A stretch of 64,000 nucleotides of DNA from Rhabditoides inermis (GCA_963966185.1 CAWZYM010000110.1:124001-188000); one strand, 5' to 3'. Positions 33,508 to 46,094 are shown, counted from the stretch's first letter. The notes: generated from the sequence alone by a model not told the origin. Translations and numbers: made by a program.

Positions 33508-33569
33508 ATGCGCTCATGGACTACCCTTATTCTTTTCTTATCACTACTGCTTCCGTTCACAGGTTAGCG

Positions 33570-33655
<86 letters not shown>

Positions 33656-36600
33656 TAGTTTAGACGCCGTTCCCATTCCCTGCAACATCTGCAGCAATGT
33701 GTCGATACCAGCGGATCAGATGGAAGCCACCTTCGAACTCCATCCCTATGCCTTCAACAGCGACTGTATCGCGGTCGACTGCGTTTTCGAGGTATGTAGT
33801 AATGATTGATATTTATGATATCGAGAATTTCCCACCATCACAATCACAACGCGTGAAGTTCCCGCCAATTCTCCAGTTCGAATTATCCCGCACCATTCTT
33901 GCGTCAGGGTGATTTTGCACCGGTCGCGCGCAAGCAGCGCAATTTGCAATATACGAAAGCAATCCTTAAACGATGCCCTATTCATTCATTATGATGCAGA
34001 TCTCGTAAGTTGTTAGCCACGACGCATACAATGTGCTTGCGCACAAATTGTGCTCCTGGAGAATTGGAGAGGACTTTAAACAGTTTTGCAACTGAAACCT
34101 TTACAGCAGACAGCAAAACACACGGTGCCTACTTATCTGCTTTTTGCATATTCTATTGAACATGCGATGAACCTATTATACAATGCGAGCGCACAGACGC
34201 CTAGAATCCGCGCACAGACGCCTAGAAACGACGTTTTCAGATGGCGCCGCTCGAGAACCACGGTCTAATCGTGGAGTTTCGGGATCTGGAAGTGGACACT
34301 GACAAGGGAACAAAAGTCATACTGGAAGAGTACGTGCCTGGGGAGCAGAGAGAGACCCGCGTCGTCCGAGCACAGTGAGTGAATTCAACTGTATTCGAAT
34401 TGTAAAATGAATATGAAATGCGAGAACGTATTTCAGTACGACGACGTTTTTCAAGCAGGCGCACTCGTACCCGTCTTCGAAGGGCGCTGGGATGCGAATC
34501 AAGATGCTGGGAGTAGTCGCTGGGAGGTGGGCAGAGTACGGTACGACTCATGTATGAGGATAGATTTCCGCCACTAAGTATTCACGTTGAACGTTTCATG
34601 TGAATAGGATGTGCGCAGATTGTCCCAAAATGTGAGGTAGTCAGTTACTGTTAGGGAAAGAGTGTTAGAAAATGATACATGATAATGTGAAAGAGCAATA
34701 GAGCATCTTTTGAAGGGAGTGGAAGGAGAACCCCGGACGCTGGAGCGAGCGCACGCACACCCGCCGCACCGCATTCCAGGCAACGGTGCGGCGACACAAC
34801 GACGGTGCGGCAGCTCATTGAATGCCGCCGATTCACTACTTCATTTAGACTACGTCATGTGTCCTCCATTGCACCACTCGGTCGATGGCTCGACGAATCT
34901 GACTTTCGAATTTGGCGGGGCGCTGTATTGGAATCCACTCGACGATGTGAACGCGCTGAAAAGTAAGTCCTTTTTTTACAAAACAAAAACATGCAAAATC
35001 AATAGACATTAAGTTAGGTGTTTCGTATAGACTCAATGGGCTGCGTGGTTGTGCTGACCACGAAGGATGCGGGTCGGATTCGCGTCGAGACCACCGCGCC
35101 TGCACATCATAAAGTCGTCATCAAGGAACACGAGAAGTACTATGTGGACAGGCATCACGACAATTCACCCAAGTACGGCCTCTTTCCCTTTATGTGATAC
35201 GGTCTGCAGTATTGAACTAGTAGTTAGTAGTAATTGCAACAGTAGTTGCAACAACCAATTTCAGAGGCCCAGATGAGAACGGAGTGCTGTCATACTTCTC
35301 CACGACAAACGCGGTGATCGTAGGAATTCGGTCCGACGAGATTTTCAAAACATTCAGTGACTATGACCGGTAAGCATTTGTCTTTTTTACATTTAAGCAC
35401 ATTTGCTGAAGTCGTTACCATGGGAAGGGTCTCTATCACCAATCAAAGAACGCCACGCTCAGTCTACGGGCGGAAACTGAAGACGACCGTGAGTTTTATA
35501 TAATGTGTTTTGTAGTCATCATTCACCTTTCTGTTCCAGCATGCACCACGTTTCCCTCGTCCCTTACACTGAATCTCAACGAGACCGTTGCTCTCACGTC
35601 TCCTGGGTATGTGTTTCATTGAGTAAAATATTGATATTGTATTAAAGGCACAGTGGCGACTTATTTCTGCCACAACCTGCCACAACTCCTTATTTTCACA
35701 CGAACAAAATGTTCGGCGGTGACAGGAATCGAACCCGCGAAGATTAGGGCCATAACGCAGCGCACATGCACTGAGCCATGAAACAAGTTGCAAAACGTTG
35801 TTCATTTGCGCCTATGTTTCCGACCTCAGTTTTTTCAGTGAAGCGTTGGCGGGAAATTCAAATTTTGAGCTGCATTCTTGGCAGTGGCAGAATCGAAAGT
35901 AACGCAGAATCGTCGTTCTTTCGCTAAAACTGCTAATGTGTTAGGTTAATATGATTTTTAATAATGTTCCGAGTCGAAAATAAGTCTCCACTGTTCCTTT
36001 AAGGTCAGACTCAATTTTTGCTGGCAGACTCAGAAAACTCCCAGAAAGATCCCCAGAAACTGCCTTTTGTATCATAAAGCGACTTTTTATACATTATCGA
36101 TTTAGCTTGTCACGTGTTTATCTGATTGATCTGATCTCGCCTTTACAGCTACGGCTACTACACCTGTCGCTCGGCCACCTTGGAAACGCAAATCACTGCC
36201 GACCCATCTCTCCTAATATCCACCCACTATGCGCCTGTCAAACAGCCGAACCTAGTGATTCTCGACGAAGCGAGGAACGTCCTGAAGAGGTAGGAATAAG
36301 TAGCTTGTAAGTTTAAAAAAAATTGAATTAAAGTGGCTTACCACTTATCAGATTTGAGAATGTGATATGTTTTCGCTTGGGCCACAATGTTCCCTCGATG
36401 GCTCTCCCGCCGTCCATCATTCTGCGATACGAGACGACTGCCGACGAGGACTTTGGACAACAGTTCAACATCTCCTTCACAGCGGTCGAACAACAGAAAG
36501 GTATGTACACTTGGGGAAAATTTACTTTCTTGATTCGTCTGTCGTTTAGCTCTTCATGAATCTCTTATATGGAAGCTGTTTCACTCAGTCCCCTTCTCAC

Positions 36601-38155
36601 TAGGTCTCTGAGGCACTACTTATCTCCTTCATGCATAACACGAAAACCTTTTACCGGTTGCTCGGAGGTGTGTGCTCGGTTCTCATCAGTGGGCGATGGA
36701 GACGCCGGCAACTTCTCCCTATCCGTGCCCAAACACTGCTCCCGGCTAGACTGCTTCGCATTCATTCGGGCACAAACCGAACAGGAGGTATGTTTCTAAA
36801 GTTTAATATTTTCCTATTAGTAGTTTGTCAGAAAGGTTCTATGTCAAACTGAGTTTCCAGATCCTGACTGTCTCGATCTCAAAGGAGTGGTCGCTGCACG
36901 TGAGAAACGAGGACGAGTTTCTCTCGCTTCGATCGGATGATGGGAACGTCGCCTTCCACACTGTAGACCGACAGAAGACCGAGACCAGTGAGACCAAGTG
37001 GGTTGTTGAGAGGCAGTATTTCTGGTTCGGTTCATGTTCATGCAATGCGCGAATGAAAACGAGGGGTTGTGGTGGGACTAATAAGTCGCCATTGTACCTT
37101 TAAGATACAATACTGATTTTGTATCTATTGTGATAAATAGATGTTCAGGTTCGGCTCGACTCTGGATCCTTCCAGTCGCACTCGCCCAACCAACATCACA
37201 CTGCATTACCACAGAGATAAGCCCAGCAATCGGAATACGACTGTGCTAGTCAAGTACGAGTGGAAAAAGTGTGAGCTTTATTTGCAGATTTTTTGTAGTG
37301 TTTGGCCGTGACAGTTGCGAGAACAGTTGATTCAGTCATGGTGTAGTCAGTTTCCTCAGAATTAAAAAAAATCGAAGTTGTTTGAAGTATTTCGGAGGAA
37401 GTTGTTTAAAGTTGTAGGAAGCCAAATTAAAAGGGTGCAAAACATTTCGTGAACAGTTTGAATAGACCGACCGCTTCTGTAGACTGCGACTGCGGTGCTG
37501 TGGATTTCATCCACGTGAATGCCTCCCATCACGAATCACTGAAGTCGCCCAACTACCCGGCAGCGTACTGTATGTACGCAAACTGCAAGTGAGTTTGCTA
37601 TACTGTCTCTCTTTCTCTCTTCAGTCTTCAGTTTGTCCATCAGCATATACGAGTTTCAAAACAACCGTCGACCAACAACCTCACTTTTCTCAGGTTTCCA
37701 CTTTCAGATACGTTATCGCTGCTCCGGATGGGCATTCGATTCAAATGCGAGTGCACTACTTCAACACGAAAGCCAATGTGGACTTTGTGAAGCTGTTCGA
37801 CGGGGCTGGAAGCAGGGAGAAGAGACTGGGAAGGTGAAGGGAAGAGAGAAGAGGGAGGGAGAGAGAGAGGTGTTACAGGTTGACTGGCGTTCATGAGGCG
37901 TCGAAATTCGGCGAGTCTCAGGAATTCAAGACGAATCGACTGATCGTCGAGTTCACATCAAACGCGGCAGCGGCGGGGAAGGAACACGGGTACTGGCTGG
38001 ATTTTGAGTCGGGTAGGCGAGAGAGAGAGAGGGGGGGGAGAGGAAGAGAGAGAGGTCCTTCCAGTTGCGCCCGTATCCCCGAACACCACCTTCATCCAAC
38101 ACGTCAACCACGCCGAGTCAACCCACTCGCCGCTCACATGGATATTCGTGGGTGG

Positions 38156-38198
<43 letters not shown>

Positions 38199-38647
38199 TT
38201 TCTCTCTCTTTTCCTCTCTGTCTCCCTCTCTCTCTATCTGTCTATCTCTCTCCCTCTCTCTATCTCCCTCTCTCTCTCTCTCTCTTTCCCCATCCGCCTC
38301 TCATGTCCACCCATTTCAGGCCATTGCCTTTCTCCTCTGCGCTCTCCTCCTTGCTTTCATCGCCGGCGCAAAGTGGGGACACGTGTTGAAAAGGTAATTT
38401 CCACATTCTCGATCAGTTGTTATTCAACGATGAAAAAAATGCACGCAACATTTTCTTGAACGTTTTCATGTTCTTCTGTCACTATCGATATCAATGTCAC
38501 AGATTACACCTCACTCCACATTTCCAGCCAGTCCTACTCCGCTCTCTCGCCCCGATCAGCCTCGTCCAGCGTGCAGTTCAGCACGTTGAGGTAACTAGTT
38601 TCACTGATTCCCAAAATGTGTTCACTTTTTTCAGTGACACCATGTGA
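33508..38647 (+). CDS. CUB-domain type I membrane protein (21 exons, 723 aa)
   Basis: Twenty-one exons with consistent phases give 2172 nt. The ATG at 33508 yields a good signal peptide (MRSWTTLILFLSLLLPF); the in-frame alternative at 33516 shifts the next exon out of frame. The ectodomain has several Cys-bracketed CUB-like units. The clearest is CDCGAVDFIHVNASHHESLKSPNYP (37483) with FVKLFDGAG and YWLDFESG; others are TFPSSLTLNLNETVALTSPG and the segments from VDGSTNLTFEFGG (34891) and KHCSRLDCF (36742). CUB domains bind proteins or sugars outside the cell. A transmembrane helix (AIAFLLCALLLAFIAGA, 38320) and a Ser-rich tail of about 30 residues, ending SDTM, follow. Exons begin at 33508, 33664, 34241, 34437, 34849, 35031, 35265, 35412, 35540, 36149, 36352, 36690, 36861, 37149, 37483, 37708, 37879, 38065, 38320, 38528 and 38635. 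A donor at 34541 and an acceptor at 36690 were chosen because they keep the frame. GA/CT repeats fill several introns. Confidence 0.82.
33569..33652. repeat. (CA)n(GA)n compound microsatellite in intron 1
   Basis: About 40 bp of CA followed by about 42 bp of GA within the first intron of the CUB gene. The equivalent intron of the copy at 424-490 has only the GA part. Confidence 0.95.
35716..35783 (-). mobile_element. tRNA-derived SINE head in CUB intron
   Basis: On the minus strand, ATGGCTCAGTGCA resembles an A box and CGGGTTCGATTCC a B box, at tRNA spacing. It lies in the long intron before the exon at 36149. The SINE body probably continues to about 35640. Confidence 0.55.
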
Positions 38648-38914
38648 CAAAGCGATGTACAAATGCAACAAATACCAAAGAGTTTATCAGTGGGTATAAA
38701 GTTATTGTTATTTATTATTTATTATATTTGATTTCTGGTGGAAGTTGCGGTGCCTGCAGAGTAGCGCTGGCGTCTACTCCTGAAGAGAGATTAAACATTC
38801 AATGACAAACATATATGACAATATGACGTATGGTATTATGATATTCACTGTCTTCCTCTGATGCTGATTTACCTACTTACAAGAAAAACACTTTGATTCG
38901 TAGGTGGAACACAT

Positions 38915-39222
38915 TCAATTAACCGAGCGTGAAAACGGGTGAAGAGAGAGGGAGAGAGAGAGAGAGAAAGATAGATGGAGAGAGGGAGGGAGGGAGAGAG
39001 AGAGTGAGAGAGAGGGAGAGAGAGGGAGAGAGAGAGAGAGAGAGAGAAAGAAAGAAGGAGAGAGGAATGAAACGACCGACCTTTGCACGATCTTCCTTCC
39101 CAGAGCAAAGGCGAGCAGACAGATGAGCAGACCGAAGATCTGAAAGGAGCGCGTAATGGTCCTGACTGTAACTTTCTCGCTGGCGGACACCCTGACGTAC
39201 CTCCGGTTTTCCCACTCCACGA
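38915..39222 (-). pseudogene. Transmembrane exon of a lost membrane-protein gene
   Basis: From EWENRRYVRVSASEKV at 39222 the minus strand reads into a helix (IFGLLICLLAFALGR) and a basic end (KIVQ) at a possible donor, followed by a long (CT)n tract (39060 down to 38940). Its 5' side is cut by the inverted repeat at 39189-39252. It resembles the juxtamembrane exon of a CUB-type gene, but no upstream exons are attached. Confidence 0.45.
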
Positions 39223-39252
39223 ACAGTGGGAAAACCGGAGGTACGTCAGGGT
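39189..39252. repeat. Perfect 28-bp inverted repeat with 8-base loop
   Basis: Bases 39189-39216 and 39225-39252 are exact reverse complements (arm core CGTACCTCCGGTTTTCCCAC), separated by CCACGAAC. A third copy of the arm lies at about 40262-40285 in the orientation of the second arm, so the Env-like fragment between them is flanked by direct repeats. Confidence 0.95.
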
Positions 39253-40260
39253 GGTGTTTCCCAAGGTGGACGACAACACTCCAGGAACAGCCTCCAACGG
39301 GGAAGCCCGTAGGTCTGCGCGAACAGCCGGGTCAGCCCGACGACTCGCTCGTGGCTGACGTCTCCGCGGCTACGCGGACCTCTTGCGAAAGGAGGCAGTA
39401 ATCCAAATGGTCCATAGGGCGGAGGGGTGAGTTGAGGCGGCTGATGTGGGAGTGACTCCATCACTCGCACACTCGCTTATATACAACTTTAATCTTGATA
39501 GCGGCGGGGAGTCCGGACAGTGACAATCGAAGAGGATCGGAATGAAAACACAGCTGCATCCTCAGAAGATAATTGGTGGCGATAAGCCTACACTCGACCG
39601 ATAGCTCGAAGAAAGAGCTCATATCCGATCGCTATTAAGGCCGAGCACCACGAGGACGGAAGTGAGACGCGAGCTGACATCGTCGGTGACCCTCTTGACA
39701 AAGCTGGTGACGATGTCGAAGAGGCCTGGAGATCCGAGGTGGTTGATGCGAGGGCGCCAACCGATTCCGGAGACGTCGTGACCGACGGCGTATAGGTTGG
39801 CTTTGAGCTGCATCTCAGTCTTGGCGCCGGGACAGCGCACTTCTCGTCGATGTCCGCTCGATCAAATGGGACTCGGGCGGTCTGCCTGACTGGATGACCT
39901 CGAATACGACTGAGTCGCATTGCACGTGAGCTCGCTGCTCGCTGGCGGTCGAGCATGTGTAGTCGACGCTCGCTCCTTCGGCGCATTGAAAGCATCCCTC
40001 GACCTTCTTGATCTCCAAATCACAAGGAGCGATGTGGTGCCGACTGCTGGCTTTGAACTTCTTGTCGAGGTTCACCTGGAGAGTCGTCAGCGAGTATGCC
40101 GAGTCGGCAAAGATGTGTCCGTTTCGAGTGAAGAACTCGACACCTTCGTACACCAGCGGGAGCGACGTCTTTTTGCCAAGTGCCGACTGCTGGAGGAGGC
40201 GGGCTACGACGAGGCTCTGGCGGTGCCGATCCCCTGATGGCGCCCCTGACGTGTTCCTGG
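39253..40260 (-). pseudogene. Env-like glycoprotein fragment of an LTR retroelement (phlebovirus G2-type)
   Basis: The minus strand carries a Cys-rich stretch (about 40000-39900) with the spacing seen in the G2-type fusion glycoprotein that some nematode BEL/Pao retrotransposons carry as env. A second open stretch (39840-39619) follows in another frame. A frameshift near 39840 separates the two, and no gag, pol or LTR was found beside it. It is an old, inactive piece. The family assignment rests on the cysteine pattern only. Confidence 0.4.
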
Positions 40261-40321
40261 AGTGGGAAAACCGGAGGTACGTCATGGTGTGCATGTGACT
40301 CATAGAATAGAATGCCCACTT

Positions 40322-40621
40322 CTACACATGTCCCGACAACTGGTTCTTGACGTTTGATAAGTATACTACATGGGACAAAGCATAATTGAAAGAAGCTTTC
40401 ACATTATTATCATCTTGTTTTACATCACTGTATTTCACGTGTTCTTGAAACGTATAGATATAGAATAATAATATTATAATCACAATGCCGATGATCATGC
40501 ACGGGACGCGTGCTACCAAATGATGGCGAAACATTACTTGTGAGATGCCAAAACCAAACGTGATCACCATAACATCTAGTACTCTACTGCAGGCTCCTTC
40601 ATAGTCGTTGTTCACAGGCAT
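40322..40621 (-). CDS. Unidentified single-pass membrane segment, 99 codons
   Basis: The frame MPVNNDYEGACSRV... contains a strong hydrophobic helix (MIIGIVIIILLFYIYTF) followed by a polar tail ending NQLSGHV. It may be a terminal exon of a membrane protein or the C-terminus of the retroelement glycoprotein. Flanking splice signals were not settled. A dispersed repeat (GGTAAAGGTATCC...) starts at 40637. Confidence 0.35.
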   Translation of the reverse strand: MPVNNDYEGACSRVLDVMVITFGFGISQVMFRHHLVARVPCMIIGIVIIILLFYIYTFQEHVKYSDVKQDDNNVKASFNYALSHVVYLSNVKNQLSGHV

Positions 40622-40706
40622 TTCATTGTGGTGTAAAAGGTGAAGGTAAAGGTATCCATCGATTCAGGAGATTCACATCCTTGTGATGTAATAAATTCAA
40701 TTTAAT

Positions 40707-41756
40707 TTACTTATCACCCGATCCACCCGGACCCACAATGCCGAGCGACGTGTAGACACTGGCGGCGGGCACGAGCGGCGGCTGCTCCGACGTCGCGTCC
40801 TCGGAAAGCGGACCCGCCACTGCAACCATGGATTCAAGAGAAGGAAAAGGTACAGTACTATCCGTAAAAAGTTCAATTTTTAAAAAAAAATCAGAAAAAA
40901 ACCCCAAAAAAACAAAAAAATCGAAATAACGGTTAATAGGTGAAAGTTCGACTCGCACCAAAAAAGACAAATGTGGTACAGAGGGAAGCCGACTCATCAA
41001 CTGCGTAGTTTGTTTCATGTTTGCATTACTCTATCCGAAGTTCTACATATGGCTGTTCTCAATGGGACACCGGTGTCGTCGCAGAAATGACCGAGTTTTT
41101 ATGCAACTTTTTCATGTCAGCCCATCATCATTTCTTCTGACATGTCACATGTATATAACTCTGAAAAAGAGCAATGTAAACATCAAACCAACTCCACAGT
41201 TGAGTCGGCTTCACTTTGAACCACATTTTTACTCTGCGGAGGGAATCATCCCGTAGTGGAATCATCCCGAGTGTTCAAAACAGTGTTCATCCTGATGATA
41301 AACATGAAACGTCGCAATAAACCATTTTTACAGAAAGTTGAGAAAAGTCCATTTTATGAAAACCATGAAGCATTTTGGTTTTACTCCGGCTTCGGCTACA
41401 TCACAGCCCAACATTGCATGGTATTCGAACGCAGTGCTCTCATCAAGTGAGCTACTGTTGAACTTTCTCTGACTGTGAAAAACGTGGGAAAAGTGAGGAA
41501 ACTTACACAGAGTAGAGAACAGCGACGTGAATATCAGTGACAACAGCATGCCGGGAACGTGTCTCGATGGAGTGTTTGACTGATTGCCGAGAGTGATTAC
41601 ACTGTTCCGTTGATCGGTCGATCGGTTCGAAAGACTCCCGGTGCCCGCTGCCATAATTCGATTAGACACGATCTCGTTAAATAGTGATCGCAGTTCCTGC
41701 TTGCTGCTTACTGAAAAAAGTGAACACCGGCTGTCAAATCGCCAAATGTTCCGCAT
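40707..41756 (-). CDS. Small membrane-protein gene, partial exons only
   Basis: One exon (about 41720-41511) reads SKQELRSLFNEIV...GMLLSLIFTSLFSTL and ends at a GTAAGT donor. A terminal exon (40822-40707) after a TTGCAG acceptor reads AGPLSEDATSEQPPLVPAASVYTSLGIVGPGG and ends GDK, stop. Linking exons were not resolved; 41330-41460 also shows an open plus-strand stretch of unknown meaning. The tail style (Ser/Gly-rich with YTSL) suggests a cytoplasmic C-terminus. Confidence 0.35.
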
Positions 41757-42001
41757 TTTACGCGACCAAGAAGATACAGGAACTCAGGAATACAGTTGAT
41801 GCAGCACTGTTTCTGTTGGATCTATGTCACTGGTCACATTTACGCCAAATTCACATCACTGTGAGCACCACACCACCAAACGAGCAGATGCGTGAAGCCA
41901 ATACATAAAACACATCGTCGTAACTTTCTCACACTTTATATACAGACACAAATTACCAAAATCAATCAATCAAACCAATATCCATAATCATAGTCATAAT
42001 A

Positions 42002-42261
42002 CTACTTGATAGTTGTTCTCGCGACCGCTCCGCCTACTGTCTTCACAGGAGTGCTCGCCTTCGCAGCCCCCGCAGGGTGACTGGTCACTGTGCGCGCCAC
42101 TCGCGCCAGCGGCTTCGACGTCTTCCTTCTCGGTGGCTCGGCTGACTTGTCGAGAGAAGTGGAGCGGTAGGAGTCCTTGGAGCGCGATAGGGCGAAGGGC
42201 TTCGGGCCTCGCAGCGATTCGCGACGGCAGTCCGAGGGGCAGGGAGACATCTGGAGACGAT

Positions 42262-42307
<46 letters not shown>

Positions 42308-42559
42308 TGCTGACCTGTGGTAGCAGGGGCTCCTTGGATCCCTTGGACACTGTGGAGGCAGCTCGCTCCAGCGTGCCGCGCGTCCATCCTCCAGTGCCCT
42401 CCAACGTCCCGTTGAGGTTGGTGTACGAGGGATTGGAGCGCGGCGGCCTTCGCCTATCCCCAGACTGCGAGGCGTGGTCGGAGCTGATCACTCGCACGAT
42501 ACGCGTCATCGGACAGAGCTCTATCTGCAAGAATCATCGTATAACTTCTCTCTCTCTCC

Positions 42560-42591
<32 letters not shown>

Positions 42592-43835
42592 ATTTTTCTC
42601 TCTTTCTCTCTCTCTCTCTCGTTATACGTTAGACACTTCCTTCTGAACGAACTGGGGAAAATCTGGTGAGACCATAAATAATAACTTCAATTACATACCG
42701 TAATACTCTTGTGGACATTCCACGCTATCCACATACAGACTCCTAGTGAAATCAGCGAGACAAACATGATAAAGGGAATGATGACATTCTGAAGACAAAA
42801 TTGAGAGAATAGATCAAATTTGACCATAACATACATGCAGAACGAACAAAAACTTTTTCGGGTCGTGCAATCGGACATGTATTAGTAGCGTGTTCATCGT
42901 ATCCATGACGTCGTCTGCTATGCGGCCTGCAACAATAACATGAAATTATTTAAGATGTTATTGCTGCTACAGGCTGCAGCCTACAGTGATCATGTCTGTA
43001 ACATAGTACTATATTTTAAAGAGTACTACAGTAAGTCAATCGGATACTACAGTAACCCATTCGGATACTACAGTGACCCATTCGGATACTACAGTGACCC
43101 ATTCGGATACTACAGTAACCCATTCGGATACTACAGTAACCCACTCGGGTCGAGGTGCTCCGAGTAGGTGGTGAGGGTGACGGTGTGCTCGCTCCAATCG
43201 TCGACTTCTCGACACGACGACAGGCGAATCATGTTCACGCCCGTCTCCAGAGTGTCCGAGTGCGGACCGAAGCGACATAGAGGGTGCAGATCCCTGGAGA
43301 GAGAGGGGAGAGGGAGGGAGAGAGAGAGGATGGAGGGAGGGAGAGGGAGGGAGAGAGAGAGGGAGAGGGAGAGGGAGAGGGAGAGGGAGAGGGAGAGGGA
43401 GAGGGAGGGAGAGAGAGAGGGAGAGGGAGAGAGAGAGACTCACCTGTGATGTCGCGTTTTCAACAGCACCTTCACCGAGTCAACATTCGAGCACTGGTGC
43501 TCGTCCCACTTGCTGAAAATTGTGGAACGCATTTTGCACATTTCATGCAAAAGATAGTGCACAGTGAGTTGCTTCGTGTTTAGATGTTTGTTATCGTCTA
43601 TCACCATGGTTACCATAAAGTATAAAAAAGTAGTAATCAATCAGTTGCATTGTAATTATTCAGTTCAATAATCAGAGTAATCAACGTAATCTATTGATCG
43701 ATACTCACGCCATTCTCAGCTGCACGATCTCCTCACTTCCCACCACTGCCAGCACATTGGGACGGCGACGCGACAGACTCGTGCCTGCGATACTCACACT
43801 GTTACTGGTAAAAGGGTAGAGAGTAGAGAGAGGGG

Positions 43836-43882
<47 letters not shown>

Positions 43883-44820
43883 AGAGAGAGAGAGGGAGAG
43901 GGGGAGAGGGGGGAGAGAGTGAGTTGATAGTTAGTTCAGTAAACTCTCACGTACTTATCACTCTGGCAAAGTTCCATAGGTACGCGCGCTTCTCTGTGTC
44001 GCGTGTGATTCTCTCGACAGTCGCCCGGCCAACCATATTAGGGAACTCGATCAGAGAGAACAGCATGATCTCTGAATCAGTGAACGTTTGCGGAAAAGAG
44101 AGTAATAGAGAGAATATCATGTGAAACCGAGAGAGAAAGTAGCGAGAGGTGGAGATAGAGAGAGAGACAGAGAAAGAGACAGGTGAGATAGAGATGAGCG
44201 CGCACCATCGTGTTGGTACTCGTGCCGGTATCCCATCACGTGTCGCACCATTCTGTCCGTCTCTCGACTGTCTCCCGGTCTGATCAGCTCGTACACTCTC
44301 AACGTGCCCACGTGTGCAGCTTCCACTGACGTTCTGCAACGATTTACTATTTTTATCTAGTATAATTAATCCCATTTCAAATCCGTGTTGTGTAGAAGTG
44401 TTGTGTAGAAACTAATGTGCCTGAAAATGTCACAGAGCTATGTTCGAGCTCTCTAACTGAAGTAGCGCTCAGTCTCTTGGAAACTCGCTTCGAAACTCCC
44501 TTTGAAACGCCTCCAAAACACGACAAAACTGCGTGTTCCTAAGGTGTTTTGAAGGGGCTGTTTCGAGACACTGCATCATTACTATTCCTATTTACTTATC
44601 ATGTTTCATATGTACAATTGATTATTTAGGTTCTTTACTAATGTAATACTCACTGGTTGACGATCGATATTCTGTTCCTCATCTGCTTGGGGTTGTTCGG
44701 GTCCTTCTCGTTCAAGTAGCCTTCGAAAAACATCATCAGCCGGTTGCTCATACACTTCTTGGGCGGAACGTTACGGCGCCACTGCGGAAACACCTACAAA
44801 ACCTTTCTAGATACCGTCCC

Positions 44821-44880
<60 letters not shown>

Positions 44881-46085
44881 CCTTGAAGTTGTGCACACCA
44901 AACTGACACAAGTCCATCGTCTCGAAGGTGCGTTCTGATATTGCATGTGTGCACGCGCAATGGAAAAACCCCAGCCCACCATTCATGAGCAGCAGTATGA
45001 ATCCGACTTGTGTGGAATTGGTCGAGTTGGCTCGCCAGGATACGGAGACTAGTCCGTCCGAGTCGGTGGGGTAGACTAGCGCGTGGTGGCGAGACGCGCT
45101 GCCACTGAACCACACACACTTTCTTTCTCTCCCTCCTCTCCCCCTCTCTATCTCCCTCCCTCCTCTCTCTCTCCCTCTCTCACATCGCCTTCTCCTCGAA
45201 TCCTCCTCGATGATACGTGGTCGACGTCACTTCCAGGTAGTCGTTGTCGTGCAGATTCACTATCAACACCTGAATCCTTGCATGGACAGTGGAACAGTCA
45301 TGTGTCTCACCACCGAGTACGTGAAACGCACTGTCAGCGCGCAGTTGGCGGCGGCTCTGAAAGTACCGCACTCTTCGATCAGAATACGGTACTCTATCGT
45401 AACCCCGCACCTCTCCGGCGTGACGACAACAATGCGCACGTCCTCGTCGGGGTAAGCCGCAGCGATCGAAGAGTGCTGCACTACATCGCCCTACAAACAT
45501 CTTGTCGACGCTGCTCTTCCAACATTACGGCGTCAGAAGAACGGACTGTCAGTGTCCTCGGAGAGAGAGTGGGAGAGAGGGGGGAGAGAGAGGGAGAGAG
45601 AGAGGGAGAGAGAGAGGGGGAGAGAGGGGGAGAGGGAGAGAGAGAGGGAGGGAGAGAGGGAGAGAGAGAGGGAGAGGGAGAGGGAGAGGGAGAGGGAGAG
45701 GGAGAGGGAGAGGGAGAGAGGGAGAGGGAGAGGGAGAGGGAGAGGGAGAGGGAGAGGGAGAGGGAGAGGGAGAGGGAGAGGGAGAGGGAGAGGGAGAGGG
45801 AGAGGGAGAGAGAGAGGGAGAGGGAGACAGAGGGGGGAGAGGGGAGAGAGAGAGAGGGGAGAGAGAGAGAGGAGAGAGAGAGAGAGGGGAGAGAGAGGGG
45901 GGAGAGGGGAGAGAGAGAGGGGAGAGAGAGATAGGGAGAGAGAGGGGGGAGAGAGGGAGAGAGAGAGGGAGAGATACCCACCTCGTCATGCCGCGGGCAG
46001 CTCGCATAGACGACGTTGGCGTGCGCCAAGTGTCCCGGCTCGTGTCCCGAGTGCTCGTGGCCTGCGTGCGCGTACAGTACTGTAA
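42002..46085 (-). CDS. CUB-like type I membrane protein, 5' end not found
   Basis: Exons on the minus strand begin with a His-rich segment AHAGHEHSGHEPGHLAHANVV (46080). They continue GDVVQHSSIAAAYPDEDVRIVVV (45490), VLIVNLHDNDYLEVTSTTYHRGG (45272; CUB-like), SGSASRHHALVYPTDSDGLVSVSW (45095), KKCMSNRLMMFFEGYLNEKDP (44770), AAHVGTLRVYELIRPGDSRET (44325), EIMLFSLIEFPNMVGRATVER (44075), RRRPNVLAVVGSEEIVQLRMA (43770), KWDEHQCSNVDSVKVLLK (43505) and a Cys-containing exon ending in TTYSEHLDPSG (43290-43150). A membrane helix follows (VIIPFIMFVSLISLGVCMWIAW, 42787). The cytoplasmic tail has two exons, ending TPVKTVGGAVARTTIK, stop at 42002. The start exon is not identified. Two introns are filled by GA/GGGAGA repeats. 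Confidence 0.6.
43037..43150. repeat. 21-bp tandem repeat at an exon edge
   Basis: CGGATACTACAGTRACCCATT repeats about five times. On the minus strand it starts right at the donor side of the exon ending HLDPSG (GTTACTGTAG...), so the intron begins as a tandem of donor-like GTTACTGTAGTATCC units. The TACTGTAG / CTACAGTA motif also recurs through other introns between 42 and 58 kb. Confidence 0.85.
45555..45975. repeat. 420-bp purine tract (GGGAGA/GAGAGG)n
   Basis: A strand-asymmetric run of only G and A with almost no interruption, in an intron of the CUB-like gene (the transcript would carry C/U). The central part, about 45670-45810, is nearly pure GGGAGA. It could form triplex (H-DNA) or G-quadruplex structures. 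Confidence 0.95.
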
Positions 46086-46094
46086 CCGCACTAC

